A DNA stretch of 64,000 bases, taken from positions 186,001-250,000 of the forward strand of contig DATLOC010000041.1 of NCBI GenBank assembly GCA_035536455.1, read 5' to 3'. How positions within the stretch are numbered: position 1 is the first letter of the stretch; the number at the start of each line of letters is the position of its first letter. Below the pieces are notes generated by a model, which saw nothing but the letters and a program-made list of their open reading frames with translations, searched no databases and was not told the origin of the DNA. This document shows positions 8,398-19,444 of this stretch, piece after piece. Made by a program: the position numbers and the translations under genes. Source of the stretch: DASUNQ01 sp035536455 (GTDB lineage Bacteria > Acidobacteriota > Thermoanaerobaculia > Multivoradales > UBA5704).

Positions 8398-9411
8398 ATG
8401 CTCGCCCTGCTCGTTCTCCTCATGGCCCCGCCGCCGGAGGCGCCGACCGAGATCTCGCTCACCCCCTCCGTCGCGGCGCCGATCGAGGCGCCCGCCGCGC
8501 CCGCGGCCCTGCCGGTCAAAGAGCTGCGCGCCCGCTTCGTCGCTCTCCTCAGCGCGGCCCGCGCCGCGACCGGGCTGGCGCCCCTGGCGCCCGATCCCGC
8601 CCTCGACCGGGTGGCGCAGCGCCACGCCGACGACATGGTCGCGCAGGGCTACTTCGGCTTCACCAGCCCGAGCGGCGGCAGCGTCGACCAGTGGGTGGAC
8701 GAGACCGGCTATCTCACCGCGCTGGTCGGCGAGAAGCTGGCGCAGGCGCCGCTTGCCCGCACCGCCGAGGAGCTGGTTGCGGGCTGGGACGCGGAGCGGG
8801 AGAAGAACGCCGGCAGCCTCTTCCACCCCGAAGCGCGCCACCTCGGCGTCGGCATCGCCGCGCGCGGCGAGCAGGTCACCTACGCTCTGGTCCTCGGACG
8901 CGCGGCGGGCGAGGCGGCGGCCAGCGCGCTGGGCACGACGCTCGCCGACCGCGCGCCGGCGCGGGCGGAGTACCTGGCGCGGGTCAACTCGATCCGGGCG
9001 GACTTAGGCCTCCTGCCGCTGCAGCACGATCCGGCGCTCGACCGGCCGGCGCAGGAGCACGCCGACGCCCTTCTCGCCGCCCTGCGGCGCGGCGACGCAC
9101 CCGAGTCGGTCGAGCACCTCGCCGACCGCGTGCAGGCGGCGCAGGCGGGCATCGGCAGCTACCGCGGCGTCGAGCGCGACACGTACTGGGGCGTCGGCAA
9201 GGGGCGCATCGAGCCCAAGATGGCGTCGCTCGGCAGCAGCATCGTGCTCGACGCCCCCTCGGCGACCGACGCGGTCGCGGCGACCTTCGCCCTCGAGCCG
9301 GCGCCCGACCTGCGCGAGGCGGGCTACCGCCGCCTCGGCCTCGGCGTCGCCCACGGCGAGGTGGCCGGTCGCCCGCGCACCGTCTGGGTGGCGGTCCTGC
9401 TGCGCCGCTAG
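8398..9411 (+). CDS. CAP/SCP-like extracellular protein, tandem domains
   Basis: A 337-residue protein with a short hydrophobic N-terminus (MLALLVLLMAPPP) and two CAP (SCP/PR-1) domains. The first spans about residues 40-170: RAATGLAPLAPDPALDRVAQ, then HADDMVAQGYFGF and HPEARHLGVGIA. The second, from about 185, repeats the pattern (VNSIRADLGLLPLQHDPALD; ERDTYWGVG) but is degenerate in its His/Glu positions. CAP proteins are secreted and of diverse or unknown function. The gene begins two bases after the preceding stop. Whether the N-terminus is cleaved or a membrane anchor is unclear. Confidence 0.82.
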   Translation: MLALLVLLMAPPPEAPTEISLTPSVAAPIEAPAAPAALPVKELRARFVALLSAARAATGLAPLAPDPALDRVAQRHADDMVAQGYFGFTSPSGGSVDQWVDETGYLTALVGEKLAQAPLARTAEELVAGWDAEREKNAGSLFHPEARHLGVGIAARGEQVTYALVLGRAAGEAAASALGTTLADRAPARAEYLARVNSIRADLGLLPLQHDPALDRPAQEHADALLAALRRGDAPESVEHLADRVQAAQAGIGSYRGVERDTYWGVGKGRIEPKMASLGSSIVLDAPSATDAVAATFALEPAPDLREAGYRRLGLGVAHGEVAGRPRTVWVAVLLRR

Positions 9412-9420
9412 GCCCGCGCT

Positions 9421-10182
9421 TCAGGGCACCGGCAGCGCCGGCAGCGGCGGCAGCGGCTGGGCGGAGACGGCCTGCGAGACAGCGATGGCCTGCGCGAAAA
9501 CGACGGCGGCGAGGAGCGTCGCGCCGGCGAGCGCCGGGACGCGGAAGCGCCGCGGCAGGAACGGCGCGGCGGCGAAGAGCACCGTCGCCGCGGCCTGGGT
9601 GAAGAGGCTTCCCGCCGCCCAGAGCGGACCGCTTACTTCAGGCGGCAGGAGCCAGGTGTAGAGCGCCACCGCCGCGCCGGCGGCGGGCGCGGCGAGCGGG
9701 CGGCGGGGCACCGCGATCTCGCCCGCGCCGAGCGCGACGAGCAGGCGCGCGGCCGCGGCGAATGCCACCGCGGCGACACCGTCGGCCGGCCCCTCTCCCA
9801 CCCGCAGCAGCTCGCCGGTCCAGCAGGCGGCGGCGAGGAGCGCCGCGCCGAAGACGCCCTGGATGCGCGAGGCCGCCGGCGGCAGCCGCCGCCAGCCGAG
9901 GAGCGCGAGGAGGTCCACCGCCAGGAGCGCCGGCAGGAGCACCGCGAGCGCTCGTCCGCCGCGCCCGGCGAGGAGCGGCAGGAGGCCGGCGGCGAGGGCG
10001 GCGTCGGGGTGGAGGCGGGCGTGGAGGAGCGCGGCGAGCGCGCCGGCGAGAAGCAGCGGCAGAGCGACCAGGCGCCAGCGCCCGCGCGCCGCCGAATCGC
10101 CGGCCGCGCTCCAGGGCGCCACGGCGTGCGCGCCGAGTGCCGCCAGGAGGAGAGCCAGAAGGAGCGGGTCGAGGACGCTCAC
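9421..10182 (-). CDS. Polytopic inner-membrane protein of unknown function
   Basis: A 253-residue protein made almost wholly of hydrophobic helices; about seven or eight membrane segments can be counted, separated by short Arg-rich loops. It is extremely rich in Ala and Leu and ends in a Pro-rich tail (PLPPLPALPVP). No family signature was recognised. The GTG start at 10182 overlaps the folK stop as GTGA, so it is translationally coupled to folK. A link to folate synthesis is not implied by the sequence. Confidence 0.6.
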   Translation of the reverse strand: MSVLDPLLLALLLAALGAHAVAPWSAAGDSAARGRWRLVALPLLLAGALAALLHARLHPDAALAAGLLPLLAGRGGRALAVLLPALLAVDLLALLGWRRLPPAASRIQGVFGAALLAAACWTGELLRVGEGPADGVAAVAFAAAARLLVALGAGEIAVPRRPLAAPAAGAAVALYTWLLPPEVSGPLWAAGSLFTQAAATVLFAAAPFLPRRFRVPALAGATLLAAVVFAQAIAVSQAVSAQPLPPLPALPVP

Positions 10183-10715
10183 TCCGGCCGCCAGCCTTCC
10201 CCCGTCCAGGTCCCCACCCGCTCCACCCGCTCCCCGGGCGGCAGGCGCGCCAGCAGCTCGGCCACGCGCGCGCCGTCGGGCGGCACCGGCAGCTCCGGCG
10301 CGATCGCCGCCAGCGGCGCCAGCGCGAAGCGCCGCTCGCGCAGACGCGGATGGGGGAGGACGAGCTCGGGGGAGGCGGAGAGCGCGGCGCCGCAGAGGAG
10401 CAGGTCGACGTCGAGCGGCCGCGCGGCGTTGCGAGGTCCGGCGCGCCGGCCTGCCGCGCGCTCGAGGGCCTTGGCGATCGCCAGGAGCGCGGCGGGCGGC
10501 AGCGCGGTGCGGGCGAGGACGGCGGTGTTGAGGAAGTCGGGTTGCGGCGCGCCGCCGGCGGGGACGACGGCGGCGGTGCGGTAGAGCGGGGCGACGGTCA
10601 GCGGACCGAGCGTCGCGGCGAGGCGGGCGAGGGCGAGGCGGAGGGTGTCTTCGACCGGCCCCTCGTTGCCTCCCAGCCCGAAGGCGACGAGGCCGGCGTC
10701 GCCCTCCGGCCCCTC
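10179..10715 (-). CDS. folK: 2-amino-4-hydroxy-6-hydroxymethyldihydropteridine pyrophosphokinase (HPPK)
   Basis: HPPK transfers pyrophosphate from ATP to hydroxymethyl-dihydropterin in folate synthesis. Family motifs appear in order: VAFGLGGNEG (the GSNxG loop), LYRTAAV, QPDFLNTAVL, GPRNAARPLDVDLLL with the two metal-binding Asp residues, and LPHPRLRERRFALAPLAAIA. Homology begins about 10691. Upstream in this frame there is no ATG, GTG or TTG until deep inside the neighbouring zinc-ribbon gene. The other frame has a GTG at 10717 that overlaps the zinc-ribbon stop (GTGA), the linkage used elsewhere here. A frameshift near 10690-10717, a sequence error, or a rare start codon could explain this. 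Coordinates give the open frame, not a proven start. Confidence 0.82.
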   Translation of the reverse strand, partial: EGPEGDAGLVAFGLGGNEGPVEDTLRLALARLAATLGPLTVAPLYRTAAVVPAGGAPQPDFLNTAVLARTALPPAALLAIAKALERAAGRRAGPRNAARPLDVDLLLCGAALSASPELVLPHPRLRERRFALAPLAAIAPELPVPPDGARVAELLARLPPGERVERVGTWTGEGWRPE

Positions 10716-11028
10716 ACTCGTCTTCGGCCTCCTCTTCCTCCTCCTCTTCGACCACGGGCGTACCGAGGTCGGCGCCTTCGAGCTCGGCTTCCAGGACCTC
10801 CATGGTCTCGGTGCTCTCCTCCTCCTCCTCGACCGGGACGCGCACCACCTCCGCCTTCTTCTTCCGCCGCGCCGCCTGCGTGGCGGCCGCCGACTCCTGG
10901 TGCGCCGCGTCCTTCTGGTCGGCGCCGCACTTCGGGCAGAGGGCGCTCGGCTTGCCCAGGTCGTAGAACTTGGTGCCGCAACGGAAGCACTCGAATTTGT
11001 TTCCCAGCTTGAGCTCGGCCATCGCCAT
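10714..11028 (-). CDS. FYDLN-type zinc-ribbon protein (TIGR02300-like)
   Basis: A 104-residue protein with an N-terminal zinc ribbon, CFRCGTKFYDL then CPKC (about residues 12-34), containing the FYDLN-like motif of the TIGR02300 family. The C-terminal half is charged and disordered, ending in a poly-Glu tail (VVEEEEEEEAEDE). Known family members are small acidic proteins of unknown role. ATG 11028 is chosen because GGAGGAG sits 5 nt upstream; an in-frame ATG at 11022 is less well placed. The stop region abuts folK, so the two are probably one operon with the membrane gene downstream. Confidence 0.8.
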   Translation of the reverse strand: MAMAELKLGNKFECFRCGTKFYDLGKPSALCPKCGADQKDAAHQESAAATQAARRKKKAEVVRVPVEEEEESTETMEVLEAELEGADLGTPVVEEEEEEEAEDE

Positions 11029-11148
11029 CGCTGCTCCTCCCGGTTCGCCGAAAAAATCGGTCGGCGAAGGTAGCACCCGCCCCCTGGGCTGTCAACGCGC
11101 GGCGCCCTGCGGTACGATGCCCGTTCCGTCCGCAGGAGCCCCCACGCC

Positions 11149-11891
11149 ATGAGACGTCTCCATTCGCTGTCCTCCGCCCCCGCTCTGGCGCTGCTCGCGC
11201 TACTCGCGGCCCTCTCGCCCGCCGCGGCGCAAGGCGGCAAGGCGCTTCCCGATCCGCGCGCCCCCGGGCTGCCGGCGAACCAGCGTCTCAAGACGCTGAT
11301 CGACCGCGTCAAGATCGAGCAGAAGAAGCTGCGCACCCTGGAAGCGCGCTTCGTCCAGCGGCAGGAGAGCTCGATGCTCCTCCAGCCCGAGGAGTCTCAG
11401 GGCACCTTCTCCTACGCCGCGCCCGACCGGGTGCGCTGGGAGTACACCTCGCCGAACCCGATCTCGATCGTCATCCAGGGCGACCAGATGACGACCTGGT
11501 ACCGCGACCTCAACCGCGCCGACAAGCTGAAGGTCGGCCGCTACTCGAACCGGGTCTTCGAGTACCTCGGCGCCAAGGGCTCGATGGAACAGCTCAAGGA
11601 GTACTTCACCGTCTACCTCACCACCCCGGGCAAGCGCGGCAACCCGTTCAAGCTCCGCCTCGACCCGCGCTTCGCGCGGATCAAGAAGCGGCTCAAGGAG
11701 ATGGAGATCTGGATCGACGACTCCACCTACCTGCCGGTGCGGCTGCGCTACGTCGAGGCCGACGGCGACGTCACCGAGTACGAGTTCCGCGACGTCAAGG
11801 TCAATGCCCAGATCCCGCCCGAGCGCTTCGTGCTCAAGCTGCCCAAGGGCGTGCAGGTGCGGACGATCGAGGTGGGGCGGGAGTCCAAAGG

Positions 11892-11895
<4 letters not shown>
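11149..11895 (+). CDS. lolA: Outer-membrane lipoprotein carrier protein LolA
   Basis: A 248-residue periplasmic chaperone that carries lipoproteins from LolCDE to the outer membrane. A signal peptide (RRLHSLSSAPALALLALLAA) ends near AAAQG. The LolA half-barrel motifs follow: LRTLEARFVQRQ, QGTFSYAAPDRVRWEYTSPN, and the strand/loop pattern to DVTEYEFRDVKVN and PPERFVLKLPKGVQV. AGGAG lies about 11 nt before the ATG. The last bases overlap the proposed tgt start (CTGA), so tgt is likely coupled. LolA implies a functional Lol pathway for the many lipoproteins encoded here. Confidence 0.92.
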
Positions 11896-13009
<1,114 letters not shown>

Positions 13010-13013
<4 letters not shown>

Positions 13014-13341
13014 ACGTATACGACCTTCTGGTTTCCCCCCTGGCCTTCCAGGGGTCGCCGCCGGCGCAGAGCCCCTGGCTGGGGCTGGTGCCGATGGTCG
13101 CGATCTTCGCGATCTTCTACCTCATGCTGGTGGCGCCGATGCGCAAGAAGCAGCGCGCGCTGCAGCAGACGGTCGAGGCGCTGAAGCGCGGGGACAAGGT
13201 CGTCACCAACGGCGGCATCTACGGCGAGGTCGCCGGCATCGAGGGCAACGTCATCCTGCTCAAGGTGGCCGACAACGTCCGCCTGCGGGTGGCCAAGTCG
13301 GCGATCGCCGGTCTCGAGGAGCGCAAGGAAGAGGTGAGCTC

Positions 13342-13345
<4 letters not shown>
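13010..13345 (+). CDS. yajC: Sec translocon accessory protein YajC
   Basis: A 111-residue single-span membrane protein that associates with SecDF. The transmembrane helix is at about residues 25-45 (VPMVAIFAIFYLMLVAPM), followed by the family motif RKKQRALQQTVEALKRGDKV and TNGGIYGEVAGI. Both ends overlap neighbours by 4 bp (ATGA), indicating coupled translation with tgt and secD. Confidence 0.95.
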
Positions 13346-14913
<1,568 letters not shown>

Positions 14914-14922
14914 GAGCCGACG

Positions 14923-16116
14923 ATGGAGTTCCTCCGCGATACCAACTTCGACTTCATGAAGTACCGGAAGTTCTGGGTGTGGGTCTCCCTGCTCCTGGTG
15001 GCGTTCGGGATCTTCTCGGTCTTCGTCCACGGCCGGCTCAACGTCGGCATCGACTTCGCCGGCGGCACCCAGATGAACCTCAAGTTCCGCCAGCGCCCCG
15101 ACGTCGACCGCCTGCGCGCGGTGCTGGCGACGACCGGGCTGGGCGAGGTGCAGGTCCAGGGCTTCGGCGAGGAGGAGGACAACGAGGTCATCCTGAAGAC
15201 CCCGATCCTCCAAGGGACCGAGGAGGGGAGCCGCGAGCGGGTGATCGCCGCCGTCACCCGCGAGTTCAGCCCGCAAGCGGCGGGCAAGCCCGACGTCAAC
15301 GCGATCGGCGTCGAGCGCCTCACCCAGCTCCTGGCCGCGGGCAACCCGGACGGCGTTCCGGCCGCGACGGCGCGGGCGCACTACGCGGGGGTGGCGCGGC
15401 GGATCATCGAGGCGCGGCGCGAGGCCGGCCTCTTCGCCTCCTGGGAGGAGGTGGCGCGCATCTCCGGCGTCTCGCCGCGCGCCGCCGCGGCGCTGCGCGG
15501 GGCCGCGGCGCTCGGCGACTTCGCGGTCCTCGGGGTCGAGAACGTCGGGCCGCAGATAGGCGAGGAGCTGCGCCAGAAGGGGTTTTTGGCGGTCCTCCTC
15601 TCTCTCCTCGGCATGCTGGTCTACATCTGGTTCCGCTTCGAGCTCCGCTTCGGGGTCGGGGCGCTGATGGGCTGCATCCACGACGTGCTGGTGACCCTCG
15701 GCCTCTACGCCCTGGCCGGCTTCGAGTTCAACCTGACGACGATCGCCGCCTTTCTGACCCTCATCGGCTACTCGGTCAACGACACGGTCGTGATCTTCGA
15801 CCGCATCCGCGAGAACATGCGGAAGAACCGCCGCGAGCCGCTGATCCAGGTGATGAACCGCAGCATCAACGAGACCCTGTCGCGGACCATCCTGACCGGC
15901 GGCTCGACGCTCCTCGCCGTGGGCTCGCTGCTGATCTGGGGGGGCGACGTCATCCGCGGCTTCGCCTTCGTCATGTTCGTCGGCATCCTGGTCGGGACCT
16001 ACTCCTCGATCTACGTCGCCAGCCCCTTCGCGTTGCTCTGGGACCAGGTCTTCGGCGGCGAGAGGCGCAACCGCCGCGCTTCGCCGCCGCCGCGCGACCG
16101 CCGCGCGGCCCTATAA
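14923..16116 (+). CDS. secF: Protein translocase subunit SecF with an inserted helix-hairpin-helix-like segment
   Basis: A 397-residue partner of SecD. It has the N-terminal helix, the GIDFAGGTQ motif (about 42-50), and a C-terminal block of five helices including YSVNDTVVIFDRIRENMRKN and the inner-helix Gly/Asp residues. Typical SecF is about 300-320 residues. The surplus sits at about residues 120-200 of the periplasmic loop, where VARRIIEARREAGLFASWEE followed by VARISGVSPRAAAALRG resembles the helix-hairpin-helix repeat of ComEA-type proteins. This insert is unusual in SecF. The gene starts 9 bp after secD with GGAG upstream, and its stop overlaps a possible -10 for rel. Confidence 0.94.
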   Translation: MEFLRDTNFDFMKYRKFWVWVSLLLVAFGIFSVFVHGRLNVGIDFAGGTQMNLKFRQRPDVDRLRAVLATTGLGEVQVQGFGEEEDNEVILKTPILQGTEEGSRERVIAAVTREFSPQAAGKPDVNAIGVERLTQLLAAGNPDGVPAATARAHYAGVARRIIEARREAGLFASWEEVARISGVSPRAAAALRGAAALGDFAVLGVENVGPQIGEELRQKGFLAVLLSLLGMLVYIWFRFELRFGVGALMGCIHDVLVTLGLYALAGFEFNLTTIAAFLTLIGYSVNDTVVIFDRIRENMRKNRREPLIQVMNRSINETLSRTILTGGSTLLAVGSLLIWGGDVIRGFAFVMFVGILVGTYSSIYVASPFALLWDQVFGGERRNRRASPPPRDRRAAL

Positions 16117-16156
16117 TCGGGCCTCCCCCCGCCGAGGGCCTCCCGCCGGGGGGCCC
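16112..16156 (+). promoter_or_regulatory. Possible rel promoter -10 and leader hairpin
   Basis: A perfect TATAAT (16112-16117) overlaps the secF stop codon. Downstream, 16136-16143 (GGGCCTCC) can pair with 16149-16156 (GGGGGCCC, with one G-U pair), giving an 8-bp stem that ends 3 nt before the rel ATG. No clear -35 was found. The hairpin could mask the ribosome site. Confidence 0.4.
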
Positions 16157-16159
16157 GCC

Positions 16160-18412
16160 ATGGCCGCCGGCAAGAACCTCGCGACGAAGAGCGTCCCCCC
16201 GCCGGTGCAGCCGCGCCCGCGCGTCCGCTTCGAGGACGTGCTCACCCGGCTCGAGGCCAACGAGCGGCAGGTGGACGTCCCCTTCCTGCGCGCCGTCCAC
16301 GACTTCTCGGCGGAGATGCACAAGGACCAGCTGCGGCAGTCCGGCGAGCCCTACCTGACCCACCCCCTGCAGGTCGCCTTCCTCCTCGCCGACCTCAAGT
16401 TCGACCAGATCTGCGTCGCCGTCGGGCTCCTCCACGACGTCCTCGAGGACACGCTCACCACCCGCGAGGTGCTGGAGTCCACCTTCGGGCCCGAGCTCAC
16501 CGAGCTGGTCGACGGGGTGACCAAGATCGGCCGCCACGCCTACGTGCGGCACGACGAGGCGCAGGCCGAGACCTTCCGCAAGATGATCCTGGCCTCGGCC
16601 AAGGACATCCGGGTGATCGTCGTCAAGCTCGCCGACCGCCTGCACAACATGCAGACGCTCCACCACCTCTCGCCCGAGGCGCGGCGGCGGATCTCCCGCG
16701 AGACGCTCGAGATCTACGCCCCCATCGCCCACCGCCTGGGGATGGCGCGGGTCAAGGGGGACCTCGAGGACCTCGCCTTCTACCACCTCTACCCGCACCA
16801 GTTCGCCGAGCTGCACAGCAAGATCGCCGAGAAGCTCAAGCTCGGCCAGCAGGCCACCCAGCGCATCCGCGACAAGCTGGCCGAGACGCTGGGCAAGAAC
16901 GGCATCGAGGCCGAGATCAGCTTCCGCGTCAAGCGCTACTACTCGATCTACGAGAAGCTGCGCCGCCAGGGCATCGACATCTCGCAGCTCTACGACTACC
17001 TCGCCTTCCGCATCGTCACCCCGAGCCTCAAGGACACCTACGCGGCGCTCGGCATCGTGCACGGCGGCTGGCGCCCGATCCCCGGGCGCTTCAAGGACTA
17101 CATCGCGATGCCCAAGCCGAACCTCTACCAGTCGCTGCACACGACGGTGGTGGACGAGCGCGGGCAACCCTTCGAGGTGCAGATCCGCACCCTCGAGATG
17201 GACCTCTTCGCCGAGGAGGGGATCGCCGCCCACTGGCGCTACAAGGAGGGGAAGGTCGAGCCCGCCGAGAGCGACCCCAACATCCTCTGGCTGCGCCAGC
17301 TCCTGGAGTGGCAGAAGGAGGTGCAGGACCCGCGCACCTTCCTGGCCACCCTGAAGATCGACCTCTACCCCGACGAGGTCTACGCCTTCACCCCCAAGGG
17401 GGAGGTCCTCTCCTTCCCCCGCGGCGCCACCCCGCTCGACTTCGCCTACAAGGTGCATACCGAGCTCGGGCACCACTGCGCCGGGGCGCGGGTCAACGGG
17501 AAACTGGTGCCGCTGCGCACCCCGCTGTCGAACGGCGACCTCGTCGAGATCATCACCAACCCCTCCCGCAACCCCTCCCGCGACTGGCTCAACTTCGTCG
17601 CCACCTCGCGCGCCAAGAGCAAGATCCGGCAGTGGCTCAACACCCAGCAGAAGGAGGGGGCGGTCGAGATCGGGCGGCGGGTCTTCGAGAAGGAGCTCAA
17701 GAAGTACGGCTTGAGCCCGCGCCGGGTGCTGGACACCCCGGAGATGCTCAAGTACCTCAAGGACGAGGGCTTGAGCCGGCTGGACGACCTCTACGGGCGG
17801 CTCGGCTTCGGCAAGCTGGAGGCGCGGCAGGTGCTGGCACGGGTGGTGGGGGAGGAGCGGCTGGGGGAGCCGTCCGAGGCGCCGAAGCCGGGGCTGCTGC
17901 GGCAGGCGGTGTCGCGCATTCTCCCCTTCGGCGGCGACGGGCCGATCACGGTCAAGGGGCAGGGGGACATGCTGGCTTACCTCGCCAAGTGCTGCAACCC
18001 GCTGCCGGGCGAGGAGATCGTCGGCTACGTCACCCGCGGCCGCGGCGTCTCGGTGCACTCGCTCGACTGCCGCAACGTCAAGAACCTGCTCTACAACCCG
18101 GAGCGCGAGATCGAGGTGCAGTGGGCGAAGCAGAAGGACGACGTCTACCAGATCGCGCTGACCATCGAGACCGCCGACCAGCCGGGGATGCTCGCCCGCC
18201 TGACCGAGGCCATCGCCAAGGCCGACAGCAACATCACCCAGATCGAAGCCGACACCCGCGAGACCGGCCGCGGTCAGATCCAGGTCGTCGTCGAGCTGCG
18301 CAACCGCAAGCACCTCGACAAGCTCATCCGCGAGATCCGCGCCGTCGCCGGCGTCCTCCGAGTCGACCGCCGAATGACCGGCGGCACGACGCGGGCGGAG
18401 GCGTTCAACTAG
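16160..18412 (+). CDS. rel: Bifunctional (p)ppGpp synthetase/hydrolase Rel
   Basis: A 750-residue RelA/SpoT homologue. The hydrolase HD domain is intact (HDVLEDT about residue 93; KLADRLHNMQTL with the second Asp). The synthetase domain has RFKDYIAMPKPNLYQSLHTT, whose RxKD form is known from bifunctional enzymes rather than the ExDD of RelA. A TGS domain follows (VYAFTPKGEVLSFPRGATPL), then helical and zinc-finger-like/RIS parts (CCNPLPGEEIVGYVTRGRG) and a C-terminal ACT domain. It is the only Rel in the window and probably both makes and degrades the alarmone. It closes the tgt-sec cluster and is convergent with rpmB across a 586-bp gap that holds repeat array 1. Confidence 0.96.
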   Translation: MAAGKNLATKSVPPPVQPRPRVRFEDVLTRLEANERQVDVPFLRAVHDFSAEMHKDQLRQSGEPYLTHPLQVAFLLADLKFDQICVAVGLLHDVLEDTLTTREVLESTFGPELTELVDGVTKIGRHAYVRHDEAQAETFRKMILASAKDIRVIVVKLADRLHNMQTLHHLSPEARRRISRETLEIYAPIAHRLGMARVKGDLEDLAFYHLYPHQFAELHSKIAEKLKLGQQATQRIRDKLAETLGKNGIEAEISFRVKRYYSIYEKLRRQGIDISQLYDYLAFRIVTPSLKDTYAALGIVHGGWRPIPGRFKDYIAMPKPNLYQSLHTTVVDERGQPFEVQIRTLEMDLFAEEGIAAHWRYKEGKVEPAESDPNILWLRQLLEWQKEVQDPRTFLATLKIDLYPDEVYAFTPKGEVLSFPRGATPLDFAYKVHTELGHHCAGARVNGKLVPLRTPLSNGDLVEIITNPSRNPSRDWLNFVATSRAKSKIRQWLNTQQKEGAVEIGRRVFEKELKKYGLSPRRVLDTPEMLKYLKDEGLSRLDDLYGRLGFGKLEARQVLARVVGEERLGEPSEAPKPGLLRQAVSRILPFGGDGPITVKGQGDMLAYLAKCCNPLPGEEIVGYVTRGRGVSVHSLDCRNVKNLLYNPEREIEVQWAKQKDDVYQIALTIETADQPGMLARLTEAIAKADSNITQIEADTRETGRGQIQVVVELRNRKHLDKLIREIRAVAGVLRVDRRMTGGTTRAEAFN

Positions 18413-18563
18413 GGGCCCCCTGCCGGAATGGCGCGTAGCGGCGTCCAGATCGCCGCCGGCGCCGTGACCCTCACCCCTCACCACCGCCCAGACCGCCCGC
18501 GCCCTGACTCCCGGAGGAGCTGGAGCTCACGGCGGCCCTGGAGAAGGTGGCGTAACGCCTGTC

Positions 18564-18887
18564 GGAAGCCCCGGAATGTCCCCACGCGACCTTCAGACGC
18601 CCCGGTGGAGCCTCCTAATGTCCTCCCGGAACCTCGGAACCTCCTGCGCGCTCTCCGGAACCTCTTGCGCGGCGCCGGGAATCGATTGCGCGACGCCGGG
18701 AACGGGTTGCGCGCGCTGCGGAATCTCCTCCGAGCCGCTCGGAAAGAATTCCCGGCGCTCCGCAACCTGTTCCCCGGCCCGCGCAACCCATTCCCTGGTC
18801 CGCGCAACCCATTCCCACGCTCCGGGAAAGGGTTCCGAAGCCGCCGGAGGACGTTCCACGCCTCCTGGAGGCCATTGGGCGCCATGC
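18564..18887. repeat. Repeat array 1: 21-bp periodic degenerate tandem repeat
   Basis: From 18636 to 18887 twelve consecutive units of exactly 21 bp can be laid end to end without a gap; looser units extend upstream to about 18564 with an 8-bp partial duplication (GGAACCTC at 18628 and 18636). A typical unit is GGAACCTCTTGCGCGGCGCCG; the first positions (GGAA or GCAA) and a TT near position 9-10 are most constant. On the minus strand the best-conserved pair reads GGAATGGGTTGCGCGG. Read in frame, each unit is a heptapeptide (RALRNLL, PGPRNPF). There is no clear gene here. The rest of 18413-18998 holds only the rpmB terminator. Confidence 0.85.
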
Positions 18888-18943
18888 GGCGGGCGTCGCG
18901 GGTCATCCCGAGGCTCGCGGGCGTTATCCCCCGGGAGTGCGGA

Positions 18944-18973
18944 AACAAAAACGCCCGGCACGCAGGCCGGGCG
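18944..18973 (-). terminator. Rho-independent terminator of rpmB
   Basis: On the minus strand an 8-bp stem CGCCCGGC/GCCGGGCG with a 6-nt loop (18973-18952) is followed by GTTTTTGTTT. Strong stem and U-tract directly after rpmB. Confidence 0.88.
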
Positions 18974-18998
18974 CTACAGGTTCTTCTGGAGTTGGAGG

Positions 18999-19229
18999 CT
19001 ACGAGCCTGCCGCCCCCTCCTCGGGGGTCCAGCGGCGGACCGGGGCCTTCTGGACCTTGCCGCTGCGGAGGCACCGGGTGCAGACCCGCACCCGGCGGAC
19101 GGTGCCGTCGATGATCGCGCGCACCCGCTGGAGGTTGGGCTCCCAGGTGCGGGAGGTGACGTTGTGGGCGTGGCTGATGTTGCGGCCGGTAACCGTTCCC
19201 TTGCCGCAGATGTCGCACTGTTTGGCCAT
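18999..19229 (-). CDS. rpmB: 50S ribosomal protein L28
   Basis: A 76-residue ribosomal protein. The N-terminus AKQCDICGKGTVTGRNISHA is the L28 signature, followed by TWEPNLQRVRAIIDGTVRRV and CTRCLRSGKVQKA. The two CxxC pairs (CDIC and CTRC) mark the zinc-binding form. ATG 19229 has AGGAG 8 nt upstream; the longer frame to 19400 is not homologous. It is monocistronic with its own terminator. In 19230-19415 no further gene or clear promoter was recognised. Confidence 0.96.
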   Translation of the reverse strand: MAKQCDICGKGTVTGRNISHAHNVTSRTWEPNLQRVRAIIDGTVRRVRVCTRCLRSGKVQKAPVRRWTPEEGAAGS

Positions 19230-19415
19230 GACTTGACTCTCCTGAAACGCCCGCGAGGGGACGCGGCAAGATATCAGATCGGCCCCGCTCCCCGCAACCG
19301 CGGCGCGGCGGCGCCCGTCACTTCGCAAGGACTTGACGCCAAAAGCCTTTCTCGCCCTCCGGGCGTGAGGTAGAGTGCGCGCCAGCGGACAAATAGCCAT
19401 AGACGTATTGGCGTC

Positions 19416-19444
19416 TTGACACCATTAGGTGTTGCTGCTAGCTT
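19416..19444 (+). promoter_or_regulatory. Candidate promoter of the pilMNOPQ operon
   Basis: Perfect -35 TTGACA (19416-19421), 17-nt spacer, then TAGCTT (19439-19444), a weak -10. The -10 lies inside the inverted repeat described next, so the palindrome could act as an operator. Confidence 0.45.

Noticed and set aside
10179..11336. One 385-residue protein covering folK and the zinc-ribbon gene
   Set aside because: The upstream part is the shifted frame of the zinc-ribbon gene with Arg-rich nonsense; only the last 170 residues are HPPK.
18428..19114. A protein gene over repeat array 1
   Set aside because: The frame runs through the rpmB terminator and antisense rpmB, lacks a ribosome site, and other frames are equally open.
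19230..19415. tRNA gene between rpmB and pilM
   Set aside because: No cloverleaf or TTCGA-type T-loop could be drawn in this interval.
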